Shown piece after piece: positions 44,480 to 55,709 of a stretch of DNA of 64,000 nucleotides. Numbering within the stretch: the stretch's first letter is position 1; each line of letters begins with the position of its first letter. This DNA comes from Apium graveolens (taxonomy: Eukaryota > Streptophyta > Magnoliopsida > Apiales > Apiaceae). Where the stretch lies: positions 70,690,920 through 70,754,919 of the forward strand of contig NC_133653.1 of the NCBI RefSeq assembly GCF_009905375.1, given 5' to 3'. The notes under the pieces are model-generated. The model ran no database searches. It was not told where the DNA came from and saw nothing but the letters and a program-made list of their open reading frames with translations. Both the position numbers and the translations under genes were made by a program.

Positions 44480-44920
44480 AGGGATACTCTCTTAGCATTG
44501 CACTTTCTAACTCTCGAGTAAATTTTCCCACATTGTGGTTCTACCATCAAACTCTTACTAGTTTGATAACCCTTCTCCTAAGCACTTGTTCCTTTTTACT
44601 CTATACCCTTCCTGGTTGCTCCATATAGGTTACGTCTGGTTGCATGTCTATGCGCTCATATGCCCCTATTTGTCTGGCATCCGAATTACACTTCCTTAAC
44701 ATTGATACGTGGAACACGTTATGAACTTGCTACAGGTTCGGGGATAGGGCTAGCTCCTATGCTAACTTCCCAAACGTCTTAATATATCCAAGGGTCCAAC
44801 AAATTGTAGACTTAGCTTTCCTTTCTTTCCGAACCTCATCAATCCTTTTCAAGGGTTTCCAAGGGGATACCTATAACATTACTAGGCCCCCTATTTCATA
44901 CTCTTTGTCCTTTTTTGAGT
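44480..44920 (-). pseudogene. G3 integrase C-terminus and chromodomain remnant
   Basis: On the minus strand, from 44920: KDKEYEIGG, VSPW, then ELALSPNL, QVHNVFHVSMLRK (a hallmark just before the chromodomain), YERIDMQPDVTYMEQPGRV, KEQVLRRRVIKLVRV and RELESAMLREYP. The last blocks match the chromodomain of plant chromoviruses (the W-E-x-E-x-x-M region is changed). Several stops and frame changes are present. A chromodomain targets insertion to heterochromatin; this one cannot be made. It places G3 among chromoviruses. Confidence 0.7.
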
Positions 44921-47899
44921 CAAATCAGCATACCTCTTATGTCCATCTTGGGTTACTACCAGCCGTCCTCTGATTAGATCTATTATATCCCTGGTCCTTT
45001 GGACTACTGCGGGTCCGAGCATCTTGCGCTCTACAACTTCATCCTAACATAAGGGAGATCGACATTATCTTCCCTCAAGGATCTCATAAGGTGACACCTC
45101 GATAATGACATATGATCTATTGTCGTGATATAACTAAATCCGCGTTAAGTGATCATTCCAAATTCTTTCAAGTCTATTGCACAGACTCTCATTATAGCGT
45201 TTAGCATTAGAGCTTTTGCTTCTCAATACCCATTCTTTTCTAGTTCGTAATCGCTACAACCTTCTGTTCCTAATATTATACTAGTTATACTTTTGCTCGT
45301 TAGCGTTCTATAACCTTTTAATGACCACGATAACCTTAGTATCACGAATGTGTTTCCATTCCGCATACTACCACTACTTTATTACTCCTTTTTCAGTTGT
45401 TTCTATTTTCCAAAATTTGATCAATCAAATAGAAGTAAAGGAATTTGTTAAGAGATCACTATGATCATGAACACTTGTTATATTGCATAGTTAGTACAGA
45501 AGGTGGCCAGCCTTTAGTACTTGACAAGCAATTAAATAATAGATGGTATCCTACTAGGCTTCTATCACACAGATAGATAGTCATTCGGCAATACCTCCCC
45601 TTCTGGAAGGGTTGTTCTTCTCAGATTACATGAAATGAAAAGAAGAGAAAAGAACGAACTGAAGAGAATTGTATATATAAAAAAAAAGAAAAAATATATA
45701 CTGCCACAAAATATCTGGCTTGGAACCTACCTCTGAATTATAGAGGTTTGTCATAGGAGAACAAAACATAAACGTATTTATATCAGCATCAAGTATTATA
45801 GCATCGTATTTCCCATGCCTAAATATTTCTATTCCGTCCATCATTCTATGGACCCATGCTCTTCCTCGAGCTTATACACAATCACCTTTGAAACTCCCTC
45901 GATATCGAAAATCGAATCTGGGATCTCATTCTAGACCTCATCGTTACTAGAATTCATTTCTATACCGCAACCTTCTTCGTATGGGTAATACTACTCTTTA
46001 TCGATAAGAAGGAATAAATATATCATGGGTAGATAATTGACTTAATTAGTCTATCAATGATAACTTATACACCACCACGACCCGATTAGTGGTACTTACT
46101 CTCAACATCCATTCCAATACAACTCTCACGGTTGTAAGTAATCAGCTCATTACTCTCAGAATCATTCCTACATTACTATGGCCCACCGTTGACCTACTGT
46201 AGTCATTCATTTTCCATGAAGTTTTAATAGCTAACCATACGGAGTCCATTCATATCATATCGAATTCTTCTAAGGAGGTAACATGATCACCGTTCTTGAT
46301 TCATGAAGAACACTCCTGATCCTGACGTACATTCATGACGTGAAGCAGATAAAATTGTAGAAGAGTTTCAATCAAAGCAACGATAGCAGGTTAATACCAT
46401 TCTTAATCATATTCCTTAAATAGAAGACTTAACTCAAAGGTTCGTCTAGTCCTTTTGGAAACATGGTCCTGGCTTATCCCAAGATAGGACCTCCTAAGAT
46501 AGATAGCCCGTTCATGGCGATTACACGAATTAAACTTTTACCAACTACTATTACGGTTGGGTATTGCACAGTCATCAGAAGGAATGTCAATCTTCCAAAC
46601 CATAATACAACCTTCACAGTTTTAACCATCATCACTATATTCCTCTGGCACAAGCGCCTATAATTATCCTCTTACCTTTAAAGTGTCGGCCACCTCTTTG
46701 GCCTTTCCTGATATTAAAATTTCCTTATAGTCAATGTCATTTTAACCACCTCCAAATAAATTTTCTACCTTATTTCAATCACTGCTTTTGTGAAGATGTA
46801 TTCCTTAAAATCTGATGAGTAAAAAAAAATATATCACCATTTTTCCATAAGTTATTGCCTCAGTCTTTAGAGGTTAATCACTGTCACGACTGACTCTCAA
46901 TCATACTTAGAACATCTTTTATCTTAAGTCTTAATTGCCCTGAATAATTTCGACCTTTACTGGTTCGATCCATACTTTCTCGTGGTTTAACACGTGCCCC
47001 ACTTGGCATCATTATAATTATGTCATATTTCCTTTATCAACATTTTTATTCTTGAGAATTTTGAATATTTCCTTTCTCCTTGTAAAACCTCTAAGGTTAT
47101 CCTTCAATCGTTCCTCCTGTATTCCCTATATACAGGGCATATCAAAATACCATTTACTGATACTAGAACCATTGTCTATATACTTCTGAAAAATTTCTCC
47201 ACTGATCCTTAAAGGTTATTATTACCTTAATCCTTTCCAATTCATACTGTCAAAACTCATACTATCCCTATTAAGGGTGAAATGCCAACCTTTATGCATT
47301 CCCCTAGGATTCGTTTTAAGTTACCGATGTTCTATCCTTAATTCCACCTTTAAAAAGGTACAAGCATCCTTCCATGGATAAATAAAGTCATATATCCCTG
47401 ATAAGGATATCTTATTCAATCATTTCCACCTCGATAGTCTATACCGAATTTCACAATAGCATCCTTATTCAAGTTAAGGTCAATCCACATGGCCTCCAAA
47501 AGATAAAAATGGTTATCCGCTTTCTTTCCTGATTTGGTAATGATCACATGGATGATCTGGAAGATATTGGTCGTGTTCAACGTGAACTTCTTCTTAATAA
47601 ATCCTTATTTAATTTTGTTGTTTATCTCAACAGTCATGTCAATATTGGGATATCTTTCATACCTGGCGTCTCCCTTCCTGGGTATCAAGCCACCGGTCTT
47701 ACACTTCACATTCTTGAAGGTCACTTCCTTCATCCAATTTTCTTAATTTCTTACTTTCTTGTCTCCTCAGTCTATCCGCGTCTCATTATTTATCCTTCGA
47801 ACTATCTCAAGGTTTCTTCGAATCCTCCCAACTTACAGGGGATAATATATATGTATCTCTTATGCCCTCAACCATCAATTTTAACTCATGGTGAATCAC
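44921..47899 (-). other. G3 interior without recognisable domain
   Basis: About 3 kb with dense stops in all frames. I see no gene. Scattered minus-strand phrases may be decayed integrase, reverse transcriptase or protease, but none is good enough to name. Confidence 0.5.
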
Positions 47900-48480
47900 C
47901 CTCATCCTGACGATTACTTACTTTTCTATTTCTATTACTACGAGTCTTTAGGGTTTCCTCATACCCAACTTCCTTATCATTATTTCATGAACTAACACAA
48001 CATAAGCATTGATTTCAAACATCCCGTCATTCTGGATTCGTGTCCTCAGAACGAATCTTGACAACTTTTACAACTTAGATTCATAATTTATCATACTCGT
48101 CTGCCTTTGTTCTGACTCTAAAGCTTTTACACTATCTCCTTATCTTTGGGAATTACTTTCCCGAAAACAATTGACTGGACTTAAATCAGTTTATTATAAT
48201 CTCTTGCTCCGTGCCTTCCTTGGCCTTTCACCAGCAGGTGGTCTCTCTCTTAGGAGGGTGAGTGATAAAAACAGTCTTTTGTGATTCGTCAATCATTTAG
48301 AATCTCAAATGATTCCTATATTTCCTTTAGCCAGGCTCTTGCCTCGACTAGGTCAACCTGTTCCTTGGAACTCTGAGAGCTTAACGATTTAAAGGTCATG
48401 AAAGAATTTCCTGCCGCATTGTCCCCTCAGGGTGGTGGTTGGGGATAATAGTCTAAGTTCTGTCTAGACAGGTCCATAAA
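47900..48480 (-). pseudogene. G3 gag-core remnant, placed after the RNase H remnant
   Basis: On the minus strand from 48480: a proline/glutamine patch, then TFKSL, QVDLVEARAWLKEI-stop-ESFEILN and, in another phase, DESQKTVF, followed by decayed NWFK...GKYFP. These are gag core motifs like those in G1 and G2 (RAWLKEIE..FE; QKT.F..; F..KYFP). In element order this piece follows the RNase H remnant (49600-48674), the reverse of the normal gag-then-pol order. Confidence 0.6.
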
Positions 48481-48673
48481 TTGCCATATAGGAGTACCGT
48501 CTCGGGTCTCCTTTCCTTACTCGACTTTCTGTTTCCTTAGTATGAAATGTTTCAACCTTCTCCCATAATCGGGGTTATCTTATACATTAAAAACCTTGTT
48601 TTCCACTCTATTATGTTATGGGTTCTTTCTTTCTTGATGGCAACCTCCCTGACTATCACACTCTGGGTTTGCC

Positions 48674-49600
48674 CTAAATCCTATTCCTCAAACTATGGCT
48701 CTCATCTAAGTTCTCATCCTTAAGCTCTTGAACTTTCGGAACCCAAATTCTATAGGAATACCTCATTATTCCCTTATCATCTTTCTCAGTATTAATCTCA
48801 TATTTATTTGTTGGCTCTCTGCCTTCATTCATCACCTTTTTCTGGCACAATATGCTATTTTCCAATAATTCGGTCTCTATTGCAATCTCAAACAGCTTTT
48901 CGGTACCGGCTCCGGTTACCTTCACTACTATTTCCATTTTCTCAAAATCTCTTATCAACTCTCCCAAAGACATTATCATCTTGAGTCTCTCCTTTTTACT
49001 AATGGCATCAGCCACCACATTGGCTTTCCCCGAATGATAAAGAATCTCCCAATCATAATTCTTGATTAGCTCTAACCGCCTCCTCTGGCGTATGTTGAGC
49101 TCTTTCTACGTAAGAATGTACTAGAGCACTTATGGCTTAGGTAATTCTCGCACTTCTCTCCATACAAGTAGTGCCTCCAATCTTTAGGGTAAAACTATTG
49201 CCACGAGCCTAAGCTCATGGGCGGGGATATCGAATTTCATATTACCTTAATTGTCTTGACGCAGACGCGATTATCTTGTTGTGCTAAGAAGCACCCTAAT
49301 TCCTTATGCGAAGCGTCACTTACAAATCACAAAATCTCCTTTTTCCATCCGGCAACGCCAACATAGGGGCCGTCACCAACCTTTGCTTCAGCTCTTAAAA
49401 GCTGTTCTCGCATTTCTCCGTCTATTCGAACTTCTCAGTCTTATGAGTAAGCCACGTTAAAGGGGCTACTATCTTTACAAACTTGAACGAACCTCTGGTA
49501 GTGACCGGCCAATCCTACCTCTGGTAGTCGACCCAACCAGGGTCATCAATTCATCAGTGGTCCTTTATCCAATCTCGTCAGGATCCTCCATGGGATCCTC
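48674..49600 (-). pseudogene. G3 reverse transcriptase end, RNase H and integrase-start remnant
   Basis: From about 49500 on the minus strand: VAPLTWLTHKTEKFEW, a D-A-S-H-K RNase H start (about 49305), YLYGEKCE, then in a clean 114-codon frame (49018-48674) MVADAISKKERLKMIM and IMRYSYRIWVPKVQELKDE. The last part is the start of the integrase zinc region. Upstream, 49600-49950 holds an acidic phrase (NAGPDDVDIEDVAVEDVV) and the leader. Gag, protease and most of reverse transcriptase are missing before it. Confidence 0.7.
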
Positions 49601-49942
49601 CTCAGCAACTATCCCTTCTAGGACAACATCCTCAACCGCTACATCCTCAATATCAACATCATCCGGTCCTGCGTTAGGACGCTCTATTGGATCCACAATC
49701 TGATCTCCAATTAGTAATAAAACATCATCGCGTTGATGTTCCTCAACTTCAGGGTTCGAAGTCCCGCTACCATATACGATAACGAACTACGCTTCTATCG
49801 CTACATTTATAAGGGTTCCCATAAGGGTTTTAACTGTCAGTACTACGTTAGGTAGTCCGACTATGAACTTGGCAAGAGTTCTTATTATCTTAGTGAACTT
49901 ATTATCTTAACGTCCCATCATCTCTGAGGTTTATAACGCTTA

Positions 49943-49954
49943 GCTCTGATACCA
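49943..49954 (-). other. G3 primer-binding site (tRNA-iMet)
   Basis: Minus strand TGGTATCAGAGC, four bases inside the right LTR. Confidence 0.9.
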
Positions 49955-49958
49955 TTTC

Positions 49959-52900
49959 TGTAACACCCCCAGATCCGGGGTCGGGGATCCGGGTCGTTAC
50001 GAGTTCCATTTCCCTTAATAACACCCAATCTTAATAATTACTCAACTACTCTGTACTGTGACCCCACAATAAACACACACACCACACGTTATAGTCTCAG
50101 AGATGAACATCCAAAAATAACCACAAGTCATTTTATTCCACAATTATCTGCCAATACACCTTAAAAGGTTTTCTGAATAAATTTACATTTCTTTGCCATT
50201 ATTACAATTCATAAATATAAATAAATCTGGTACATCAAAAGTTGAAAGCCTAGCCTATTGGTAGTTCCTACCTCAGCTACGGCGACATCAATGCTTCTAG
50301 AAAACTGCGAAACGTCTCCTAATCGCTTGCGAATCGGGAGCTTGGTTCTGTTCATCTTTTCTATCTATTGTTGTGTGATGAAAGAAGAAAGCAAGGGTGA
50401 GCAGCAAGCCCACCAAAATAATATGTATAATGATTAATAGTATATGAGCCTTCTCATAGTACTCATGAAAGTCTTGGTCAAAAGAAATGAACCAAGTTTG
50501 ATATCTTAATGCGATGAAGTCGCAAAATATTCAGTATATATACATATATACTTTTCAAAATATTGGAAGTCCTCTTCCATGCATAATACACACAGAGTTC
50601 CAGTGTATAACTGTATAAAAATACCGTTGCAAGGTGATCTCATATATCTAACCTTGTCTCAACGTTTTTCTGAAAATCTTTGTCATGCATAAGATAATCA
50701 TTTACTAGATATAAGTTTTAAAAAAAATGAAGTTACAAGATACTCCAATATACTTTATATCCACATACTACTTGAACTACCACCGTTCAAGTTATAATCA
50801 GTTTCAAAGTTCATCACCCAGATGAGACTACAAGATAAGACTTGAATAGATTCAATCTTTGAAATATCATTATAAATAATGAAGTTACGAGATACTTCAT
50901 TAAGTCCTGATATATATATCCATATATATATATATATATATCTGATATATTTCCTGAAAATCTCTGTCATGTAAAGTATGAACAGAGTTATAATATCCAA
51001 TGAATTTTGGAAAGGAAAAGAATTTTGGCATCAGCCAGATATCTTGCTGATCAGGCAAAGATACCAATAAGTAACCTTTTCTACTGTAGATGGATGAATT
51101 CCTCACCGGTCATCACCCTGGCCGCATTAGGACCTCGCGCTAGACCGTTACCCGGCCACTCACGCGTTGATGGACTGCCACCCAGCCACTTACACTTTGA
51201 TAGACCGTACCCCGGCCTGTCGCTTATGCCGACTCAATTAGATGGGCTTACTTCCCGAACATTGGGCAAGTAATCAATTCATTTATCAAAACAGCAACCT
51301 TGTTGCGAATATAAAATACACCATAGAGCCGGATCCCTCAGATTTTGAACGAGTATTTAAATCCCCTTTAAAAGGAAGATCTTAAATATAAAAATGAGTT
51401 TTGGGATCCGCTCTAACTTTTAAAAATCATTTTGAAGACTCGAAAACACTTTAAAGAGTGTTTGGAGTAATGCTGATTTAATGAAGTAAATCAGTCCCAA
51501 TATATTTAGAAAATGTCTGAATATTATTATTTAAATAATATTCCCATAAAGAATAATCTTTATACAAATAATTGAAGTAGAAGTTGTAAGACTTATACTT
51601 GAAATGAGTATTAAATAACCAAAGATATACTTATATGAAAGTACTATCTTTATTTGAATAATCGAAAATAAGTTTGATTATCGAAACATTATTCTTTAAT
51701 AAAATACAGAATATATCTCAGCAAATAATCGGAGTCATAGATCCTCAAATGAATATTCAAATAATATTCATTAAATAATATAAACTGAGTCATAAGCCCT
51801 CGAATGAATATTCAAATAATATTCAATAAATAATATAAAAGAGTCATAAGCCCTCGGATGAATATTCAAATAATATTCAAATAATAAAATAAAAGGAGTC
51901 ATAAGTCCTCGAATGAATATTTGAATAATATTCAAATAATAAAATAAAAGGAGTCATAAGTCCTCGAATGAATATTCGTAATAATATTCATTAAATAAAA
52001 TAAAGTTATCGAATAAACCTTATTCGATTAATAGTTTTAAAAACTATATCAATATATATATAAATATATATTATACTCGGGAGCCTCGCCTCCCGGTTTA
52101 GAAATATGTTCACCTTTTATCCCCTATACTAAGGGTAAACTCAAATACCGCTTATCTCTAGCATAGGTATTATGCAACTATAAGCATTTGAACCAACAGA
52201 TATATAAACCAAGAATATAAATCAGGCATGCATATATACCATATCACATGCTACAATATATCGCAAGAATTTGCTAATAACAAATATGCATTTATCGCAA
52301 GATCATGCATATACACATATACATCACCACAACAGTATAACGGGTAGAAAACTTGCCTGAGCGACTGGGGGTTACGAATGGCTCGGGACGAGTCTGGTAA
52401 CCTATAAACAACAAGTAAGTTGGAATTAAACCAAAGTCACTTGTAAATCTATACTTTAACTAACTTAGACTCTAACGCTTGTTTTGCGCTTACTGATTCT
52501 CTTAAGTCACTCGAGTACCCTCGGCTCCACCATTTTTAATAATTTAACCTTTACGAGTTTTAAGGCGATTCCTTCGCGAGTGTCTTACCAACTGCCTAAC
52601 ACACTTACCATAAATGTTTCATACATTAATTAACCCTTTTTGGTCTTTAACCTATGTTTCAAAGTAAGGCAAGGGGAAAAGTTTCGTTCGCGAAACGCCG
52701 TTACTTGAAACGGTCATTTCTCCTAAACCGTGCATCGGAATCGAACGAACTACATATCAAAACGAATCTCGTAACATGAGCTATCTAAACATGGCAGTGG
52801 TCATAATCTAGCAGGGGGTTCTCGGGTCCTAATGTTATGCACAAAAACAGTCCAAAGAAAATCGGACGTTACGACGGCTATGTTTACGCGATTACCAATG

Positions 52901-54120
52901 TTTAAACTACTCCAATTAACCACCAACCAACTCATAACCATCAATACAACAAAACTTCACCTAAAACATACCACATCAGTCCATAATCTCCAAGGTTTTC
53001 AACTCAAACAACCACAATCAAGACCTATGAACTATAATCAAGCTTCAATTACCAAAACACTTCCAAATCAAACCAAACTACTAATAATCACAATTCATGC
53101 TTCTCATTTCACAACACCAACCATTAAACTTACTAAAAAATAAAGTAAAGGCTAGAGTTTGAATTTTATACCTTCCTTGGGAGGTGTTAAGTTGCTAGGA
53201 AGCCTTAGGGAGCCTCCTACAAGCTTGATCTTTCCTAAGAAATCAAGAACACAAAGTTAGGCTTTGAAGTTTCTAAAAGTTCGATTTAAAGAACTGTAAA
53301 AATGAGGGTCTTACCATGATTATTTGGATGAGACTTGTGAACAAGAGTTGTAGGCCATCTCAATACCTTTCCAATGAGCTATAGAACACAATATTTGAGT
53401 GAGAAATGAAGGAGATACAGCAGTTTTAGTGTTCTGGTTCTGTTTTGGCCGAGAGCATGAAGAACAATGCCTTGGTTTCTTTTTGATTTTGATGAAAAAT
53501 GATTTGCTTGGCTTGGTTGGTTTGATTTTTGTGTTTGTTTTAGTAAATTACCTAGTTGTCCTTGATTTTGTGTGGTTAAAAAGCCACCACATCTCCTTCC
53601 TTCCCATGTCATGCTTGTGTCATCCTCATGATGTCATCCTCCCCTCCTTGTCCTCTTTCTATTGGTTGGATGACATCATCCCCACTAATCCCCTTGATTA
53701 ACTTCCTAATCGTTTGCCTAATGACCGCTGATCTGTTATATGGTTCGCTTAACTTTCGTTTTCGTTTATCGTTTGAGGGATCATACCCGGGATCTTATTA
53801 CTTAGGTTCCCTTAACCTTTCTCAATATATTATATTCTTTTTATGATCCTCTCCTATAATCCTTTAATTTAAATCCTTTTTATCCTGTTATCTTTTTCTC
53901 AAATCTTTCCGTATCTAGTGTATTTCCGGGAAAAATCAAAGTGTTCGGATTTGGATTCTGACGATCTTTACATACACTTATATCCCATATAAAGTACTAA
54001 TAAAATCTCAGAATATCCATATTAGAACCCCTACATAGTGTGGCATGAAAAGTTTTCTCATTCAGCAAAAACACTATTCATAAGGGTTTCAAAAATTTCC
54101 CAAAAATTGGGGTTATTATA
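49959..54120 (-). repeat. G3 5' LTR (right), 4,162 bp
   Basis: Nearly identical to 40276-44429; the 8-bp length difference is in a TA run near 50924-50942. Carries the same arrays (51141-51230, 51732-52004). In element orientation the ends are TATAATAACC...GTGTTACA, so the first dinucleotide is TA rather than TG. Confidence 0.92.
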
Positions 54121-54125
54121 AGAAG
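54121..54125. repeat. Target-site duplication of G3, right copy (AGAAG)
   Basis: Exact match to 40271-40275; G2 protein sequence resumes directly after it. Confidence 0.92.
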
Positions 54126-54621
54126 ATTCGACGCTGTCAAGAATAAGTGATGAGTCAAGATGACGACTTAACAGGAGAAGAAATTATAACCCAGAAGGAT
54201 AACGAAGAAATCTTACGTTTTGCATCAAGAATCTGGACCCCTAATGCGGTAGAACTAAAGGAAGAAATATTGCGAGATGCGCACAATTCGAAGTATTCCA
54301 TTCATTCAGGAAGTATAAAAATGTACCGCGATCTGAAGGAAAACTTTTGGTGGCCAAATATGAAGAAGGAGATAGCCGAATGGGTAAGTAAATGCTACAC
54401 ATGCTAGCGAGTTAAAGTAGAACATCAAAGTCCGAGTGGATTACTGCAGCCATTAGATATTCCGGAATGGAAATGGGAACATCTAGCGATGGATTTTATG
54501 GTAGGACTACCAAGGACTAAAGCAAACCATGATGCGATATGGGTAATCATTGACAGACTAACAAAGTCGGCAGATTTTCTACCGATTAATGAAAGATTTT
54601 CGCTCGACAAGCTAGTGAACT
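54126..54621 (+). pseudogene. pol: G2 integrase, N-terminal part
   Basis: Continues G2 pol after G3: ILRFASRIWTPNAVELKEEIL, then the zinc region with AHNSKYSIHSGSIKMYRDL and CYTC (H-H-C-C), a CAG-to-TAG type stop at 54405-54407, PSGLLQPLDIPEWKWEH and the integrase core start LAMDFMVGLPR with the first catalytic aspartate, ending at INERFSLDKLV where C3 begins (54622). The second and third catalytic residues lie in sequence lost behind C3. Confidence 0.85.
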
Positions 54622-55648
54622 TGTTGTGAATATGTTGTGTACTTGATGATCACTTAAACAAAATGTCTAAGTAGATTTTACTTAGTGAAATTATGTAGCT
54701 CTTGACGGATAAGAATTATAGTCCCGACGGATAACTCATTATAGTCCCGACGGATGATTAACTTATTATCCATCGAGTGAGTAGCTTATGTAATAATAAG
54801 TTTGTAGCACAGTGATGTATGCACCTTTGTATAGAATCTGTAGTAGCATATAAGTCATGTTGACTTTAACTAGATATGCAGAATAGGTAGATTAATTATA
54901 CATAAGCAATGTCTTGTAATTCTGTATAAGTGAAATGAAGTCAAGTGCCAAAATAGCTACCGACGGATGATTAACAAAGCCTTCGACGGATGATCAAATG
55001 ACTATCAACGGATGTTTAATATAGCAGTCGATGGATGATCAATCATGTCATCGACGGATGATCTGAAAGTCGACGGATGATCATATCAAGAATTCAAACA
55101 TCAGTTGAACAGTGAAAGCTGACACACAGCCGTCGAGTTGGATACAAACACACTGTGGAAGCCCATTAACTGGGTAATAGAGGACGAAAAGCAGCAAAGA
55201 TCAAGACTTTTAGATTTTATATTTGTTCAGTCTTTTTGACTTTGTAATCTTGGTAATATATAAACCAAGAGAGTAGCAAATAGAAAAATGACTGAGATAG
55301 CTGAGAAACACACAAACAGAGAAATCTTTGTAAGCATAATCTTTAGCATTTCCTGTATTCTCAGTAGTTCCATTTTGTAAGCAGCTGTGATCATTTCTGC
55401 ACACAGAGTCCTCTCGATATATTATATATATATCTCTGGTGGAATTGTTTAAATCCACCAGAAAGTTTTTAAAGACTCTTGTTTTTAATTACTTATGTTT
55501 TGATTCATTCAAGTTTACATTCCGCATTGTGCTAATCAAAACAAATATATCTATAATCGAGTTGAACATTTTTATTTCAAGAAAAAGGTTCAAGAATTCC
55601 ATTCAACCCCCCTTCTGTAATTCTTGCTATATTGTTAAGGGACTAACA
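54622..55648 (+). repeat. C3 5' LTR, about 1,027 bp
   Basis: Ends GGGACTAACA before the primer site. Six exact CGACGGAT octamers lie at 54725, 54748, 54961, 54984, 55052 and 55071, with several one-base variants (TGACGGAT, CAACGGAT, CGATGGAT). No second LTR of this family is in the window to confirm the exact left end. Confidence 0.8.
55257..55265 (+). promoter_or_regulatory. Probable TATA box of the C3 LTR
   Basis: TATATAAAC in a context like the TATA box of the other copia family (TATATAAACACAG). Confidence 0.5.
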
Positions 55649-55650
55649 AT

Positions 55651-55662
55651 TGGTATCAGAGC
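55651..55662 (+). other. C3 primer-binding site (tRNA-iMet)
   Basis: TGGTATCAGAGC two bases after the LTR end. Confidence 0.9.
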
Positions 55663-55709
55663 AAGATCTTAATCTACAAAGAGTTTAAAGATCAAAATAA
55701 TTCAGCAAG

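Larger units (their letters stand above)
40276..54120 (-). mobile_element. G3: gypsy element with young LTRs and decayed, scrambled interior
   Basis: Two direct LTRs (40276-44429, 49959-54120) enclose 5.5 kb and are flanked by a perfect 5-bp target duplication. A primer site adjoins the right LTR and a polypurine tract the left one, so the element is on the minus strand. The LTRs differ by about 25 substitutions by eye (near 0.6%). The interior has no complete domain: RNase H remnant, then gag remnant, then integrase C-terminus and chromodomain remnant. It looks like a non-autonomous chromovirus derivative moved by proteins made elsewhere. Confidence 0.88.
36948..54621 (+). mobile_element. 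G2: old Ty3/gypsy element, gag-pol remnants, split by G3 and cut by C2 and C3
   Basis: Plus-strand gag, protease, reverse transcriptase and RNase H are at 37072-40275; integrase resumes at 54121-54621. G3 occupies 40276-54120. The two parts join in order with the AGAAG target duplication between them. No LTR of G2 is in the window: C2 removed its 5' end from view and C3 follows at 54622. Gag with two knuckles, the protease-RT-RNase H-integrase order and the integrase sequence fit a Tekay-like chromovirus. Stop codons are frequent. Confidence 0.85.

Noticed and set aside
50924..50942. TA dinucleotide run as a separate feature
   Set aside because: A simple microsatellite in the G3 LTR; it only accounts for the length difference between the LTRs.
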